A stretch of 64,000 bases of DNA from Microstegium vimineum (lineage: Eukaryota; Streptophyta; Magnoliopsida; Poales; Poaceae), in contig CM039120.1 of the NCBI GenBank assembly GCA_022036555.1, forward strand, positions 22,398,350-22,462,349, read 5' to 3'. Below, one piece after another: positions 1 through 10,410 of this stretch; positions within the stretch are counted from its first letter, which is position 1, and every line of letters begins with the position of its first letter. The position numbers were made by a program, and so were the translations under genes. The notes under the pieces are model-generated. The model made no database searches, was not told where the DNA came from, and worked only from the letters and a program-made list of their open reading frames with translations.

Positions 1-43
1 AGAAATATACGTAATGACATAGGTCTCCAAGTATATACTTACC

Positions 44-720
44 CCACTTCTGCGTCCCCTGACCGCACTAACAAAGTACGGATGTCCACCTGTCTCCCGG
101 GGATTCCTGCAAAAACTTTCCCCAAGCTTTCCCAATTGCGTCCTTCGCGTTCCTTGCCCTCTGCGTCCATGATCCTGTATCATTCCTTATCTGCTTCAGT
201 CCACCCCTCGTACCAGCTGCCAAGTTGTAGTCATCCACCGCCGCAGGGGTCTGCCTCTGTGAAGCAGACCTCCGAAACATCCTCTGTGAAGGATTGCCCC
301 CCTACGAAGCAGTACCACTACCACTGCCACCTCCACGCTCGTAAGCGCCTCCTCTCCGCTGCACCCCCTCTTGGTACTCATATTCTGCTCTGGACTGATT
401 AAATACTGCCTGCAACTGAGCCTCGTATTTGCCATCGTCAAGGGGGTGGTTGCCCTCCGCTGCAGCAGCCTCTCGTGCAACCCTCTGCCGAGAGCGGTCA
501 CTAGTTGCCTGCCTAGTTCTGTCGATGTCCTGCTGAAAGTACTCCCAGACTTCTTTGGGCACCTTGCTGCAGTGGATCACCTCCGTCCCGCGCGCAGCCA
601 AATGCTGCTTCAATCGGGAAGCACCACCCCCGACTTTTTGTGTACGGCAGTAATTGCATCTCCAACTGGGAGCAAGATTCTCACCATGCTCCCATACCAC
701 GTCTTTCGGCATTATCTTCC
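44..720 (-). pseudogene. hAT transposase N-terminal exon with BED zinc finger (broken)
   Basis: hAT transposases cut and paste their own DNA in the nucleus; the N-terminal BED finger binds DNA. Reading starts at the ATG at 710-712, just inside an acceptor-like site (TTTGTGCAG|G at 720/721). The finger begins at a CNYC pair, followed by KQH and a distal IHC, giving the C-x2-C...H...C pattern. A later stretch (AIGKAWGKFL) matches the plant hAT segment that precedes the catalytic core. There is an in-frame TAG at 302-304, and near 70-100 the reading frame shifts: the expected HPYFVSAVRG segment continues in another frame. A good donor (GTAAGTATA) follows at about 43. The RNase H-like catalytic core is outside the window. 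Confidence 0.7.
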
Positions 721-777
721 TGCACAAATGGACAACACAAACAAATCGAACACATGCATCAAATCATACTGCAAATA

Positions 778-1010
778 AACCTAAATCCTAACATACACCT
801 AAATCCTACCTAAATCCTAAATTCTATATCAATAAAATCATAAATCCTAAATCCTATATACATCCTAAAGCAAATCCAACCGCAAATCCTAAATCCTAAA
901 CCAAATAAACCTAACTCCTATATACATCCTAAGTCAAATCCTATCTAAATCCTATAATAAATATTTTCTGCATCCTATACTCCATCAATCCTACATCCTA
1001 AAGCTTGTTA
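778..1010. repeat. Degenerate CCTAAAT-type short repeat tract
   Basis: About 230 bases consist largely of spaced copies of AAATCCTA or CCTAAATC, with variants such as CCTATATACATC. The tract sits inside the hAT element, directly upstream of the BED exon. It resembles telomere-type CCCTAAA repeats but the period is irregular and the third C is mostly missing, so I do not call it telomeric. Confidence 0.6.
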
Positions 1011-1094
1011 TAACTAAATCCTACAACTAAAACATCTACAAATGCAAAGAAATGAAAAAAACAAAACAAAAAAAGCTTACCGAGGGAACCCGGG

Positions 1095-1202
1095 CGGTTA
1101 CCGTGCGCCCGGTCGGTAACCTCTCGGGGGAGGGAGGTCTGGCGGCGGGGGCGGTTACTGACCAAATCCCCTCTGTAACCGCCGCCGACCGGTCGGTAAC
1201 CG
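1095..1202. repeat. hAT subterminal CGGTTACC motif cluster
   Basis: The near-palindrome CGGTTACCG or its complement occurs at 1095-1103, 1114-1121, 1152-1160, 1174-1181 and 1194-1202, and once more next to the TIR at 1565-1573. hAT transposases are known to bind short repeated motifs in subterminal regions, so these are candidate transposase-binding sites. The zone is very GC-rich compared with its flanks. Confidence 0.6.
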
Positions 1203-1593
1203 AGGCGCGGGGGCGGATGCGGGCGGCGCTCGGGCGGAATGGGGAGGGGAGCGGGCGGATAGGGTTGTGGGAGCCGACAGCCCCCCCCCCCGACAGCCCC
1301 CTTGTATGAGGCGCTAGGACCAAATAGGCCGCATGGGCCCTTAACGGGCCGACCGTTTTTTTTCTTTTTTCTTTTTTTTTTCAAACTTAAACACGTCAAA
1401 AAAATAGCAACCGAACTCTAATTTGAAAATTTTTTACACCATTCGACTCTATAAATCATGAACTATTTTTAGGATTTTTTTCAGAATTTTTCATTTTTTG
1501 AAATTCAAATTTGAAATTTGAATTCAAAATAGTACTGAAACCGAACCGGTCCGGGACGGTTTGTCGGTAACCGGAACGGTTTAGAAAACCCTG

Positions 1594-1791
1594 GTGCAGA
1601 TTGGATGCGACACGCAGGCAAACGGGGGTTGGAATTATAGTACCGTATCATTTTTCACGTTTCGCAGATTGGCGCCAAAGTGCCGCTTGCTTTCCCGCCC
1701 GTTTTCGTTTTCCCCTCTGGTACGTGTTCATATCGTGCAATCATGACGTATGACAAAAACTATTTCCCTAAATAATTTGTAAAAAAAATTA
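1594..1791. other. Unassigned flank of the hAT element
   Basis: This stretch lies between the hAT terminal repeat and the MITE. I see no open reading frame, RNA gene or repeat that I can name. Confidence 0.5.
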
Positions 1792-2051
1792 CTCTCTCCA
1801 TCCCAAAGTGTAAGTCATTCCAAAAATCTTGGAGAGTCAAAGCATCTCAAGTTTGACCAAGAATTATAGACAAAACTATAAAGATTTTTAACATCAAATA
1901 GGTATACTATGAAAATATAATTAATAACGAATCTAATGATACTTATTTGACATCATAAATATTATTATATTGTTATATAAATTTGGTCAAACTTGAGAAA
2001 CTTTGACTCTGCAAGATTCTTGGAATGACTTACAATTTGGAATGGAGGGAG
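1792..2051. mobile_element. Stowaway-like MITE
   Basis: A 260-bp AT-rich element is bounded by inverted ends CTCTCTCCATCCCAAA (left) and, on the other strand, CTCCCTCCATTCCAAA (right), with a TA dinucleotide on each side (1790-1791 and 2052-2053). Subterminal sequences are also inverted (GTAAGTCATTCCAA near both ends; TCAAAGTTTCTCAAG against TCAAAGCATCTCAAG). There is no coding capacity. TA duplications and CTCCCTCC ends are the hallmark of Stowaway MITEs, mobilised by Tc1/mariner transposases. Confidence 0.85.
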
Positions 2052-2572
2052 TACAATTTTATTTGATATTTTTTTTTTTACTTTACAAGAAAACTAAGGA
2101 TGTTTGTTTAATGACCACAACGTGCCACGGCTTGGCACAACTCATCAACATAGTACCAAAAGACGGTTAACCATGTTACAGTTCATTTTCCTTGCCAAAG
2201 ATCAAAAGTTTGGCCCTATTTTTTTAGGTTGAACTTTTGGTAAAGCCATAAATTGGACACGGTATGTTCTGTTTTGGATTCATATAACGAAAGGTGTTTT
2301 TTCTGTTTTACTAGTTCAGTGCAAATCTAGTTTGTTAATATGACTATTGACGTCGGATGGGTTCTGGATCACACATCAGTAGGCTTTGGATGGTCAAGAG
2401 GTTGCGCACAACCTGCAACGCGGAAGAACGCGACGTAATCAATTAAATTGATCTAGAGAGGTGCCGAACCATAGGAGGGTTGGAAGAGAGAGTAAAGAGT
2501 TATAGTAGATGTGTTTTTTTTATGATTGGATAGATATTATCTCAATCGACCATATATATATAGAGAGAGGTG
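2052..2572. other. Unassigned sequence between MITE and element 2
   Basis: About 520 bases with no convincing gene. There is a short TA/GA microsatellite at about 2552-2570 immediately before the LTR boundary; the five bases AGGTG (2568-2572) would be the left target duplication of element 2, but its partner is lost. Confidence 0.5.
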
Positions 2573-4031
2573 TGAAAAGATCAAGATGTCCAAGATGAGA
2601 TGAATTGGGCTTATTTCAAATTTCTAAATCAAATATGAAATCCTATCGATATCAATTACCCCCTACTGCCTACCGATTGTGTGTCCTAGCTAGAAAGCGG
2701 TAGCAAGTCAAAGAAAATAAGGACAATGCAGAAAATAATGTGTTATTAAGCAGCTAGGGATAGAAAGCTTGACACGATTACGTTTTGCCGAGGTATCGAG
2801 GAGTCGACACTCCCCCCTAGTCCTCATTGGAGCACCTCGCAAGGTATTGCTCCCCCTCAATCTCGCGTAAGGGATGAGTGCTCTGTACGGGCTGGTTCTT
2901 CGCCACTACGGCTCGGTGAATGCACAACTGATCACAAGTCGATGGAGAAGGGCCGCCGACAATCCTCCAGCGATCACCTTCCTCTGAGCACCACCGGACC
3001 GTCTAGGTGATGTCAATCACCAAGAGTAACAAGCCTTGATCTTCACTTGACTCAATCAAGCCTCACAACTAGAGTGGATGCACACTTGAACTGTTGGATG
3101 AACTAGGGAGAGGATGGATGAATGAATTCGCAAATCACTCTCTCTCTAGGGCTCTTGCTCTCTTCCCAACCTTCTCAAGCAACTCAGCAACTGAAATGAG
3201 CAAAAGGCAATGCCTCGGGCTGAAGAAAACTGACAACTTAAGTTGGCGACGGACGCTCCATCGCCTAGGCGATGGATGCTCCGTCACCCTGCCCAACGGC
3301 TAGTTCTTGTTCATTCGAAAGGGCGACGGACGCTCCATCGCAAGGGCGACGGACGCTGCACTCCAGCGTCCGACGCGACTGGCTAAAAACAACCCTCTCT
3401 GGAAGGCCGACGGACGCTGCCCCAGCGTCTGATGCCAACCCGACGAACAGCGTCCGTCGCACTCCAAATCTCTCGAGCAAAACTGAGGCTTACTAGAAGG
3501 CCGACGGACGCTCAGGGGCAAACACCCCAGTGTCCGACGCCTCTGCCTGACGTGACAGACAGCGTCCGACGCCACGGTTTCTAGCGTCCATCGCCCAGAA
3601 CTTGCCTCTCTCAACTTCGTTTTTCGTCGCGATGAATTTGGAAGTTGTTCTAGGCTATCTTACGGTCACCATAGGCTTGCTTAGAGCTAAGGAAGTCAAG
3701 TGTGCACCACACCTAAATTGTGAAGCTCTCCTAAGTCGAGCTACTAGTCTCAACCCCTCTTTATAGTACGGTCGAAGATCAAACAAAGCCCTAACTAAGC
3801 TAAGTGGCCTTCATCTCTTTATGGAACTTAGTCCTATCACTCTAGAGTCTTTATCATGACTCTTTGAAATCCGAAACGGTATCCATCTTGGGGGCTAAGT
3901 GATAACCATTGATGTCCATTCATGTTGATCACTATGGCTAAGCTATGCATAGCCTCTGCAAAACACACATTAGCCATAATAATCTTTTACTTGTCGTTAA
4001 TCATCAAAACCAATAGGGTTATGATTCTTCA
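2573..4031 (-). repeat. 3' LTR of element 2 (family A)
   Basis: On the minus strand it starts TGAAGAATCATAACCC at 4031, directly after the polypurine tract, and ends GATCTTTTCA at 2573. It is 1459 bp. Related copies lie at 32038-32469, 34832-36218 and in the split solo LTR 34700-61523. The part at 3244-3600 is packed with GACGGACGCT and AGCGTCCGAC motifs in alternating orientation, for instance an inverted pair at 3348-3374. Confidence 0.88.
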
Positions 4032-4047
4032 ATCTCTCCCTTTTTGG
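4032..4047 (-). other. Polypurine tract of element 2
   Basis: On the minus strand the run CCAAAAAGGGAGAGAT abuts the 3' LTR start. Such tracts prime plus-strand DNA synthesis in LTR retrotransposons. A second purine run lies at about 4480-4496, just after the env-like region. Confidence 0.8.
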
Positions 4048-4509
4048 TGATTGACGACAATAAACCTCGAGTATAAGATATAAGAGATGAATGGTTAGGA
4101 TTTCAAGTGACATGGTTGGTTTTAGCAAGGGTTAGTGAATAAGAGTGAATGAAACTTGCTCATCAAAGCCTAGCCACAAATATGGTACTCATAGATATGA
4201 AATAGATTCAGAGTACCTTTCATGATATTCTCATCAAGATATCAAAGTATGGCGCGGAAGCTCAACCAATAGAGAATAGAGACATATCATGAACCAAGTG
4301 ACAACTCACAAGATATCTTAGATCAAAACAAGAGTTTATCACAAGCACAAGTATCTCACAATCATCACACAAACAAATGCATAAAGGTAGACATGATGAA
4401 TGAGTACGGGGAATATAAATCACACAAGTAAGATCACACAAGTAAGATCAAATCCCTCCCCTATTTCTGATACTCGACTCTCTCTCCCCTTTGGCGTCTA
4501 GCACCAACA
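4048..4509 (-). other. 3' untranslated spacer of element 2
   Basis: No coding signal. It lies between the end of the env-like open region and the polypurine tract, and carries the extra purine-rich run (seen as CTCTCTCCCCTTTTGG on the plus strand) at about 4480-4496. Confidence 0.6.
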
Positions 4510-7288
4510 CTAAGCATTTGGAGCTGGGGGTGGAGCCGAGGAAGCTGCAACCTTTCGATCGAGAATGATGAACTCTTGAAGATCTGAATCATCTAACTCA
4601 GCACCCTGAGTGTCTGGCACTGACTCTGTGTGTGAAGGCTCAACTGGGGTGTCCTCGGGAGCTAGAACTGTTGACTGTGAAGTTGAAGCTGAAGTTGTCT
4701 CTCCCAACTCCCCCTGAGGCTCAGACGATGAAGCTGTCTGAACAGGAGCCTCAGACGGTTCTGCCTCCGTAGGAGTGGGTCCAGTGACCCGACGAGTGTA
4801 GACTCGAGGCGGAGGAGAAGGTGTCGCTGCTAGGGCTACAAGAGTGATTGCTGCAATAAGCTCTGTTGGCTGACCTTGAAGCTGAGGTGGTGGAGATACT
4901 GCAACTGTGACTGCTGCTGCATCCGCTGCAAGCTGACTCTCTGACTGAGCTGGTGTCTCTAGATGTCCAGCCTTGACTGCCACTTTTGTCGCCTCAGTAG
5001 TAACGACGATGAGAGGAGGTGTGGTGACAGTCTGATGCAAGCTGCCCGATCCAATCTCTGACGATGTAACTGAGGACAAGTGTGTGCCTGTCGCTGGTGG
5101 AGGGACTTCTGTAGGCTGAGTGTCAAGCTATGCTGTGCTGACGGGTGAGTCCTCACCGGTGATCTCTTTGTAAGACGCTATGAGGTCACGAGTCGCCTCC
5201 TCTATGGTAGCCCCCCGGATAGGTGTGAAACATGTCTGAAACTCTCCGGGAGAGGCTAGCCATGATGACACCTGGGTCATCGGCGTCTGGTAGACGGGAA
5301 AAACTGGTGCCTGACTCTGAAGCCCACTGGGTTGTAAAGTGGGAGTCGGTACCACGACAGGAGGAGTGTGAGCTTGAGAGGTAAACTGCGGCTGCTGGGA
5401 CGTCTCGGGTAGCTGCAACTGAAGTTGTGGGCTGACGGAAGGTCCGGAGCTCGACTCGAGAAGCCTACTGAGTAACTCTATCGCCTATCACTGAGACTCG
5501 GCTTGCTGCTTCTGGAAGACAAGAAACTGCAACTGGAACTCATCATGTCGGGCCTGTGCCTGAGCCTGAGCGGCTAGGTACTGGGATGCAAGTCTGCGAA
5601 CCTCCACAGCCTGACGACGCTGCTCCTCTGCATGTCTAGCCTGCTCATCCTGCATCCTGGACAGGATAGAGAGAACACTGGCCTCTGAAGAACCTGAGGC
5701 TAGAGTTGCACTTGACCCACCGGCCTCGTGGTCGTGAGACCTGGGTGCGTACTCGGGGACTGGCCGATAGTCATCGTCTGAACTATCAGAAGCCAAGTCT
5801 TCTCTGTAGGTGTCGTCAGTAGCTGCATCGATCTAAGAATCGAGGTCGGCAAGCTCTAACTCTGCAAGCCTCTCAACAGTAGCATCCTGCTACTCCTCAG
5901 ACTGTAGTGGAATCCCTGTCTATCGAGTGTGAGGACCCTGAGCACGTCTGGGACAAGGTAGGTTACCGTGAATGACTAGCTGGCTCATCTGATACTCTGG
6001 AAACACAATAGCTAACCGAGTCAGAGTAGTAAGCACTGAGCGTGACCCAGCTCGAGAAATCATCAGATAGGATATCCAATGAGCGTACTGAAACTACCAG
6101 TGTCCTCTGAAGCCTGCGGCTATGATGTCCTCCATCTCACTGACAAGCAAATCCCAAATGTCAAACTTCTCCATCCTCATGATGTGAGCTAGAAGCCACA
6201 GTTGTAGTTGGGTCAGTGTGTTCTGGGCTCCTACTCAAGGTAAGATGGTGTGCCTCAGTGTCGCGTGAAGAGTGCGGGCAAGCGGCATGAGGTCATGCGG
6301 AGTGCGACTAGAGCCCTCTCCGAACGGCTGCAAGAAGCAAGGCCGCACAAAGTCTGTAGACGACACTGCTCTATCGTGAGGTTGACGAGGTGCCTCCTGG
6401 TGACCGTAGCACAAGCTGTGTATCCTCGTCTCAGAGGCCTCAAGGTGGAAAATCTCTCGGAACCTGGTAGTAGTAACTCTGTAGTCACGACCTCTGAATC
6501 CATAGTGAAAGAACTTGTGGTCTGGAGAGATCCACAGTGAGGCGTAAAACTGACGCACCCAGTCCTCCTGGTAGGTGCCACCACATCCCAGTAAACTGGT
6601 CAAGCCCTGTAGGTACTAAAGATGCTGGGCTATATCTGGACCACCGACACTCTCTATGCGTTGAAGCGGGCACACTCGGTGTGCCCGTAGTGGAGCATCG
6701 GTCTCGATGTACGCTCGGTAGAAATCCTCATGCACAATAGTGTAGAACGCTGAGCCGGCACGAGGGTCCCTCTGAGCGGGAAACCAAGTCTGAAAGTCAG
6801 TGAACTTCAAAGTGTGAATCTACTTTGCCGAGAGAACCCTGACCTGGTGTCTCACTGGGTCTGGCAGACCATGTCCAGGTGGACTATCGGGCCTAGGGGG
6901 TCCCGAGCCACGAGAACGAGTGACTCGTCTCGCCATGAGCTCATACACTGAAGAGTGGCACGTGGCCTCTGTCTGCTCTGTCTCAGTAGCCTCTGGGGGC
7001 TCTGTCTCTAGGGCATCCTCTGCCTCTGTGAGAGGGGGACTCACGACGCGCTCCACAGCAAGGAGAGGAACCGATCCTCAAGCCGGCGCGACATCCACGC
7101 TGCTCAACTGCCTCTGCTGCCTTTGTTGCTGCTAGAGTTGCCACTGAGTCTGGATCCATTAGTGGTCTTCTGCGCTTCCTTGATACAACCTTCTCCTTGC
7201 CCCTTACACGACTAGTGGGTGGGCGCGGTGAAGGTGGAGGGTCACCACCACTGCTAGGGACCGGGCCTGCGTTCTTCGTTGGTGCCAT
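4510..7288 (-). pseudogene. Env-like (post-pol) ORF of element 2, broken
   Basis: This is the extra open region that SIRE-type elements carry between pol and the 3' LTR; its function is unproven. The ATG is at 7286-7288, followed by a basic, proline-rich start (RVRGKEKVVSRKRRRPL). The middle part (about 6235-6810) contains FQTWFPAQRD, DFYRAYIETD and RQFYASLWIS...HYGFRGRDY, of the type often annotated in plants as 'putative plant transposon protein'. The C-terminal third is Gln-, Ala- and Pro/Thr/Ser-rich and ends in an acidic segment near 4510. From about 7060 down one frame is open except for roughly nine stops, several at Gln-like codons; the first 75 codons are in another frame. About 925 codons in all. 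A related but diverged open region is at 12209-13705. Confidence 0.65.
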
Positions 7289-7290
7289 TG

Positions 7291-7606
7291 CTAAGCTTGA
7301 GAAAAATTGTCGTGGAAAGATCAACTGCCATTGACAAGAGCCACTACCACTGACAACTGAGCAATAGACAAATCCACTAACAAAAACACTGCAATAGTGG
7401 CACACCGGCCCTGGACTGTCCTCTCGAGGCTTTGCCTCGTTCCTTACTCGCGGGCTTTGCCCCGAGTTCACTGCCACTGCCTCTGATCTCAGACCCTATA
7501 CGATAGATAGATGGGATATATAACCAATAAGCAATGTAACTAGGGGTGAGGGAGATCTATGGATAACATGAATTGTATAAGAAAAGAATCGCATCTGCCA
7601 TCATAC
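7291..7606 (-). other. Candidate intron upstream of element 2 env-like ORF
   Basis: On the minus strand a donor AAG|GTATGA at 7607/7606 and an acceptor TTTTTCTCAAGCTTAG at 7291 bracket 316 bases; the acceptor lies two bases before the env-like ATG. The same arrangement is found in element 1. It is an inference from splice-site form and position, not shown by transcripts. Confidence 0.45.
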
Positions 7607-8118
7607 CTTAAGCTGAGTGACCAAAACACAAGAGAAGGGGTAAGTCCTCGATCGATTTCAGTTCAATCCACACGCCTAAGCAAATACAAGAAAGGAGAAT
7701 GAGCTTTGGATAGAGGCAATTGAATCTTGATCAAACCCTAAGAAAGAGGATCAGTCGGTTTGAATCAAGGAAAGAAGGGATCACCTTCACAAATCTGAGA
7801 AGATGAAGGATGATCCACTGCTGGGTTCCTGGGAGGAGGAGGCTTCCACTGAGCAGATCAATCACAGCAGCACCTTGGGTGGCGCGAGGGGCCTTCCATG
7901 TGGCTGAAAACGCACACGCAAAAGAGGAAAGGAGTGCGCGGAGGTGCTAGAAGGCAGGGCAGGCTCGCCGGCGGTGAAGGGGGGTCCGACGATCGGCGAG
8001 GGCGCATAGGAGTGGGCGAGCGTGCAGAGCTAGGGCAGGCGGTGGCAGAAAATGGCTCGGCTGAAAATGAACCGAAGGAGAAAACGGTTTTCAAAAGCGA
8101 TATTCACCCTGTAAGTCC
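7607..8118 (-). other. Element 2 spacer between pol and env-like ORF (left part)
   Basis: Non-coding spacer, GC-rich around 7850-8060. It is contiguous with 25675-26409 if element 1 is ignored. The last five bases, AGTCC (8114-8118), form the left target duplication of element 1. Confidence 0.6.
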
Positions 8119-8603
8119 TATAAGGACCTGATAAGCCTAGAGGGGGTGAATAGTCCTCTTTAAAATAAATCTCAAAGCTTCTGTCAGTACAAGCATGACA
8201 CTGCCACTCTCAGGACCGACACTGCTGCGGCTGCCCGACACTGCTGGACTCTAGGCCGACAATGTTGGTCAGCTGGACATACCCTTGCACATTTCAAAAA
8301 CTATAATGGAAATGGAAATTCTGCTTGAATCAAAACCTTCCTAGTAGAGTAGGGAACCTTTATCACCACTTGAAAGTGGTAGCAACACACCCACCGAGTA
8401 GATCAGGTCCAAACCCTAGAAATCAACTTGAGAGCAATATATATCAAAATAGAGAGACAATCACAAGTTGACACAAGATTTGACCCGTGGTTCAGCCAGG
8501 CTCGGCCGAGGGGCGGTTCGAGCTGTGTTGCTGCACTGGGCCCTTGAGGCCAGGGGGCCCATCCCCAAATACTTAAGTAGTACTCCGTAATTAAGTATAG
8601 TAG

Positions 8604-9835
8604 TGAAAGTGCAATCAAGCCTTAAGTGGGTTTTGGTGACATGACAACGCAATTAGAGAACTAATGAGACTTTACAAGTATGACAAGCAGGTTAAACTTA
8701 AGGAGATTGATGAACAGGTTGGCGGACCCCTCCAATTACAAAAGTGCATGGCAACAAGCTCAAAGGAGTTTAAATTCTTTTATACTTTGAAATTGTGTTA
8801 GGTATGTCGTACTATTAAGAGGGATTCAACACGCATGCCAACAAGTGAACCAAATGCAACATCTATCTATATACTTCACACCTCCACATACAAAGTGGGC
8901 AAATCAGCCAGCTTATTGAAGATCATTCCTTTGTTGTTCTGCCCAGGCCGGCAGTGCCGAGCTACAGTGAGGAGTACTTAAACACCTCCTCACTTCCCCT
9001 AACGGCTAGTTCTGCCATTCCAATTCTCAGATTTCAAAAAAAAAAATAGAACAGAGAAGCTCTCTCTTGCTCTCCCTTCTCTCTTGGTGCTCTTTCCCTC
9101 TCTCCCCACTTTGATTCCAATCATTCTTGAGAGATTGAGCCTCCAAGCTTTGTGAAGAAGCTTCTCCCTCGGATCTTCACTCCTACAAGCATTTGGTTCG
9201 CGTGGTGGCCGGCGGTTTGAGTTTGTTACTCTTGGAGCTTTGCTCCTAGCCGGCTAGGCATCGCCCTTGAGCTTGCCAACTTGTGTGGCATCCAAGGGAG
9301 GTTTGTAACACCACCATATTGCTAATACATTGCCCCTCATCTCAAGAGTTCATTCTCTTGACTTGAGACCGAGGAAAGAGCTAGCCTTGTGTGGCGCGCT
9401 TGAGCCTTGTGTGGCGTACCTCAACAACGTGGACGTAGGCAAGCCTTGGTGGCGAGCTGAACCACGAGATAAATCCTTGTGTCACCGTGTGCTTGTTACT
9501 TTACTTTGTTATATATTGTGTGCAAGGTGATTTCTAGGGTTTGGACCCGATCTACTTCAAGGGTGTGTTGCTACCACTTTCAAATGGTGCTAGATGTTTC
9601 CTACACCTCTAGGAAGGTTTTGATTCAGCCACAATTTACATTTATTCTTTACTTTTTGAATTGTGTTGAAATCTGTTCAGGTGACCAGCACTGCTGCTCT
9701 TAGCCCAGTAGTGCCGGCCACCCTGGCAGTGCCGGCCCTGAGCCCGGCAGTGCCGGCCTGTGACTGATAGCAAGTGTCGAGTTGAATTTTAAACAGGCCT
9801 ATTCACCCCCCCTCTAGGCCAATCAGGTCCTTTCA
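8604..9835 (+). repeat. Solo LTR, family C, nested in the hAT remnant
   Basis: It starts TGAAAGTGCAATCAAGCC and ends CAGGTCCTTTCA, with the perfect duplication AGTAG at 8599-8603 and 9836-9840. At 1232 bp it is a complete LTR of the family that bounds element 1, but in the opposite orientation. No internal domain is present, so it is the product of LTR-LTR recombination. GGCAGTGCCGG motifs occur at about 8947 and 9683-9765. Confidence 0.9.
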
Positions 9836-10149
9836 AGTAGTCTGTATTCAGCCTAATAAAAAAGAATAGCTCCCTGCCTATCCACGAGGGGACATCCTAC
9901 CTTCGTAGGCAGAGGTCTGCGTCGATTCAACTACCGAGTACGCGTCGACTCAACTGTCGACTCGCGTGCCCTTCCGCCGCGCAGCTGACTTTGTTCCAGC
10001 ATGCAACCTTCGTGCATTGGATGAAGCTGATCTAAAGGACGACCATTTGCACAAACCTTCTCTTCGATGGTTCGTCTAATACTGATGTAAATAACCTAAT
10101 TTCTGAGTTAGCTATTATATAGTTTATCTGCCAGATAAGTTAATAATCT

Positions 10150-10410
10150 GCTATGGAGATTTTTGAGTTTGTCACATAAGTGGATTGTTATCCTAATATT
10201 TCTATAGCTTATTGGATCTTATTCATTATACATGTGACTGTGGCCTCCGCTGAAAGAATCTTTTCAAAGCTAAAATTATTGAAAAATTATTTGAGGTCTG
10301 TATCCAAGAAAGATTAAATGATTTAGCAACTTTATGCATCGAAAAAAATTATTAGATGAAATTGATATTGAGACCATTATCAATGATTTCGTAGCAGTAA
10401 ATGTTATAAG
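10150..10410 (+). pseudogene. hAT transposase C-terminal dimerisation remnant
   Basis: In the plus direction the sequence encodes VTVASAERIFSKLKLLKNYL, the ASAER-x-FS signature of the hAT C-terminal dimerisation domain, followed in other frames by QERLNDLATLCIEK and KKLLDEIDIETIINDF, which normally follow it. At least two frameshifts and several stops break it. No catalytic core is left in this copy. Confidence 0.8.

Larger units (their letters stand above)
1..1593 (-). mobile_element. hAT-type DNA transposon, 5' part, cut by window edge
   Basis: The right end reads, on the minus strand, CAGGGTTTTCTAAACC, which is the form of a hAT terminal inverted repeat; it ends at 1593 and would be followed by an 8-bp duplication starting GTGCAGAT. 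Leftward from it come an AT-rich subterminal zone, a GC-rich zone with repeated CGGTTACC-type motifs (1095-1202), a CCTAAAT-rich stretch, and then an exon encoding a BED zinc finger. The order TIR, subterminal repeats, leader, BED exon is typical of plant hAT elements. The other end lies outside the window, so the duplication cannot be confirmed. The coding part is damaged, so this copy is probably inactive. Confidence 0.75.

Noticed and set aside
778..1010. Interstitial telomere repeat
   Set aside because: The unit is mostly CCTAAAT with variable spacing, not runs of CCCTAAA.
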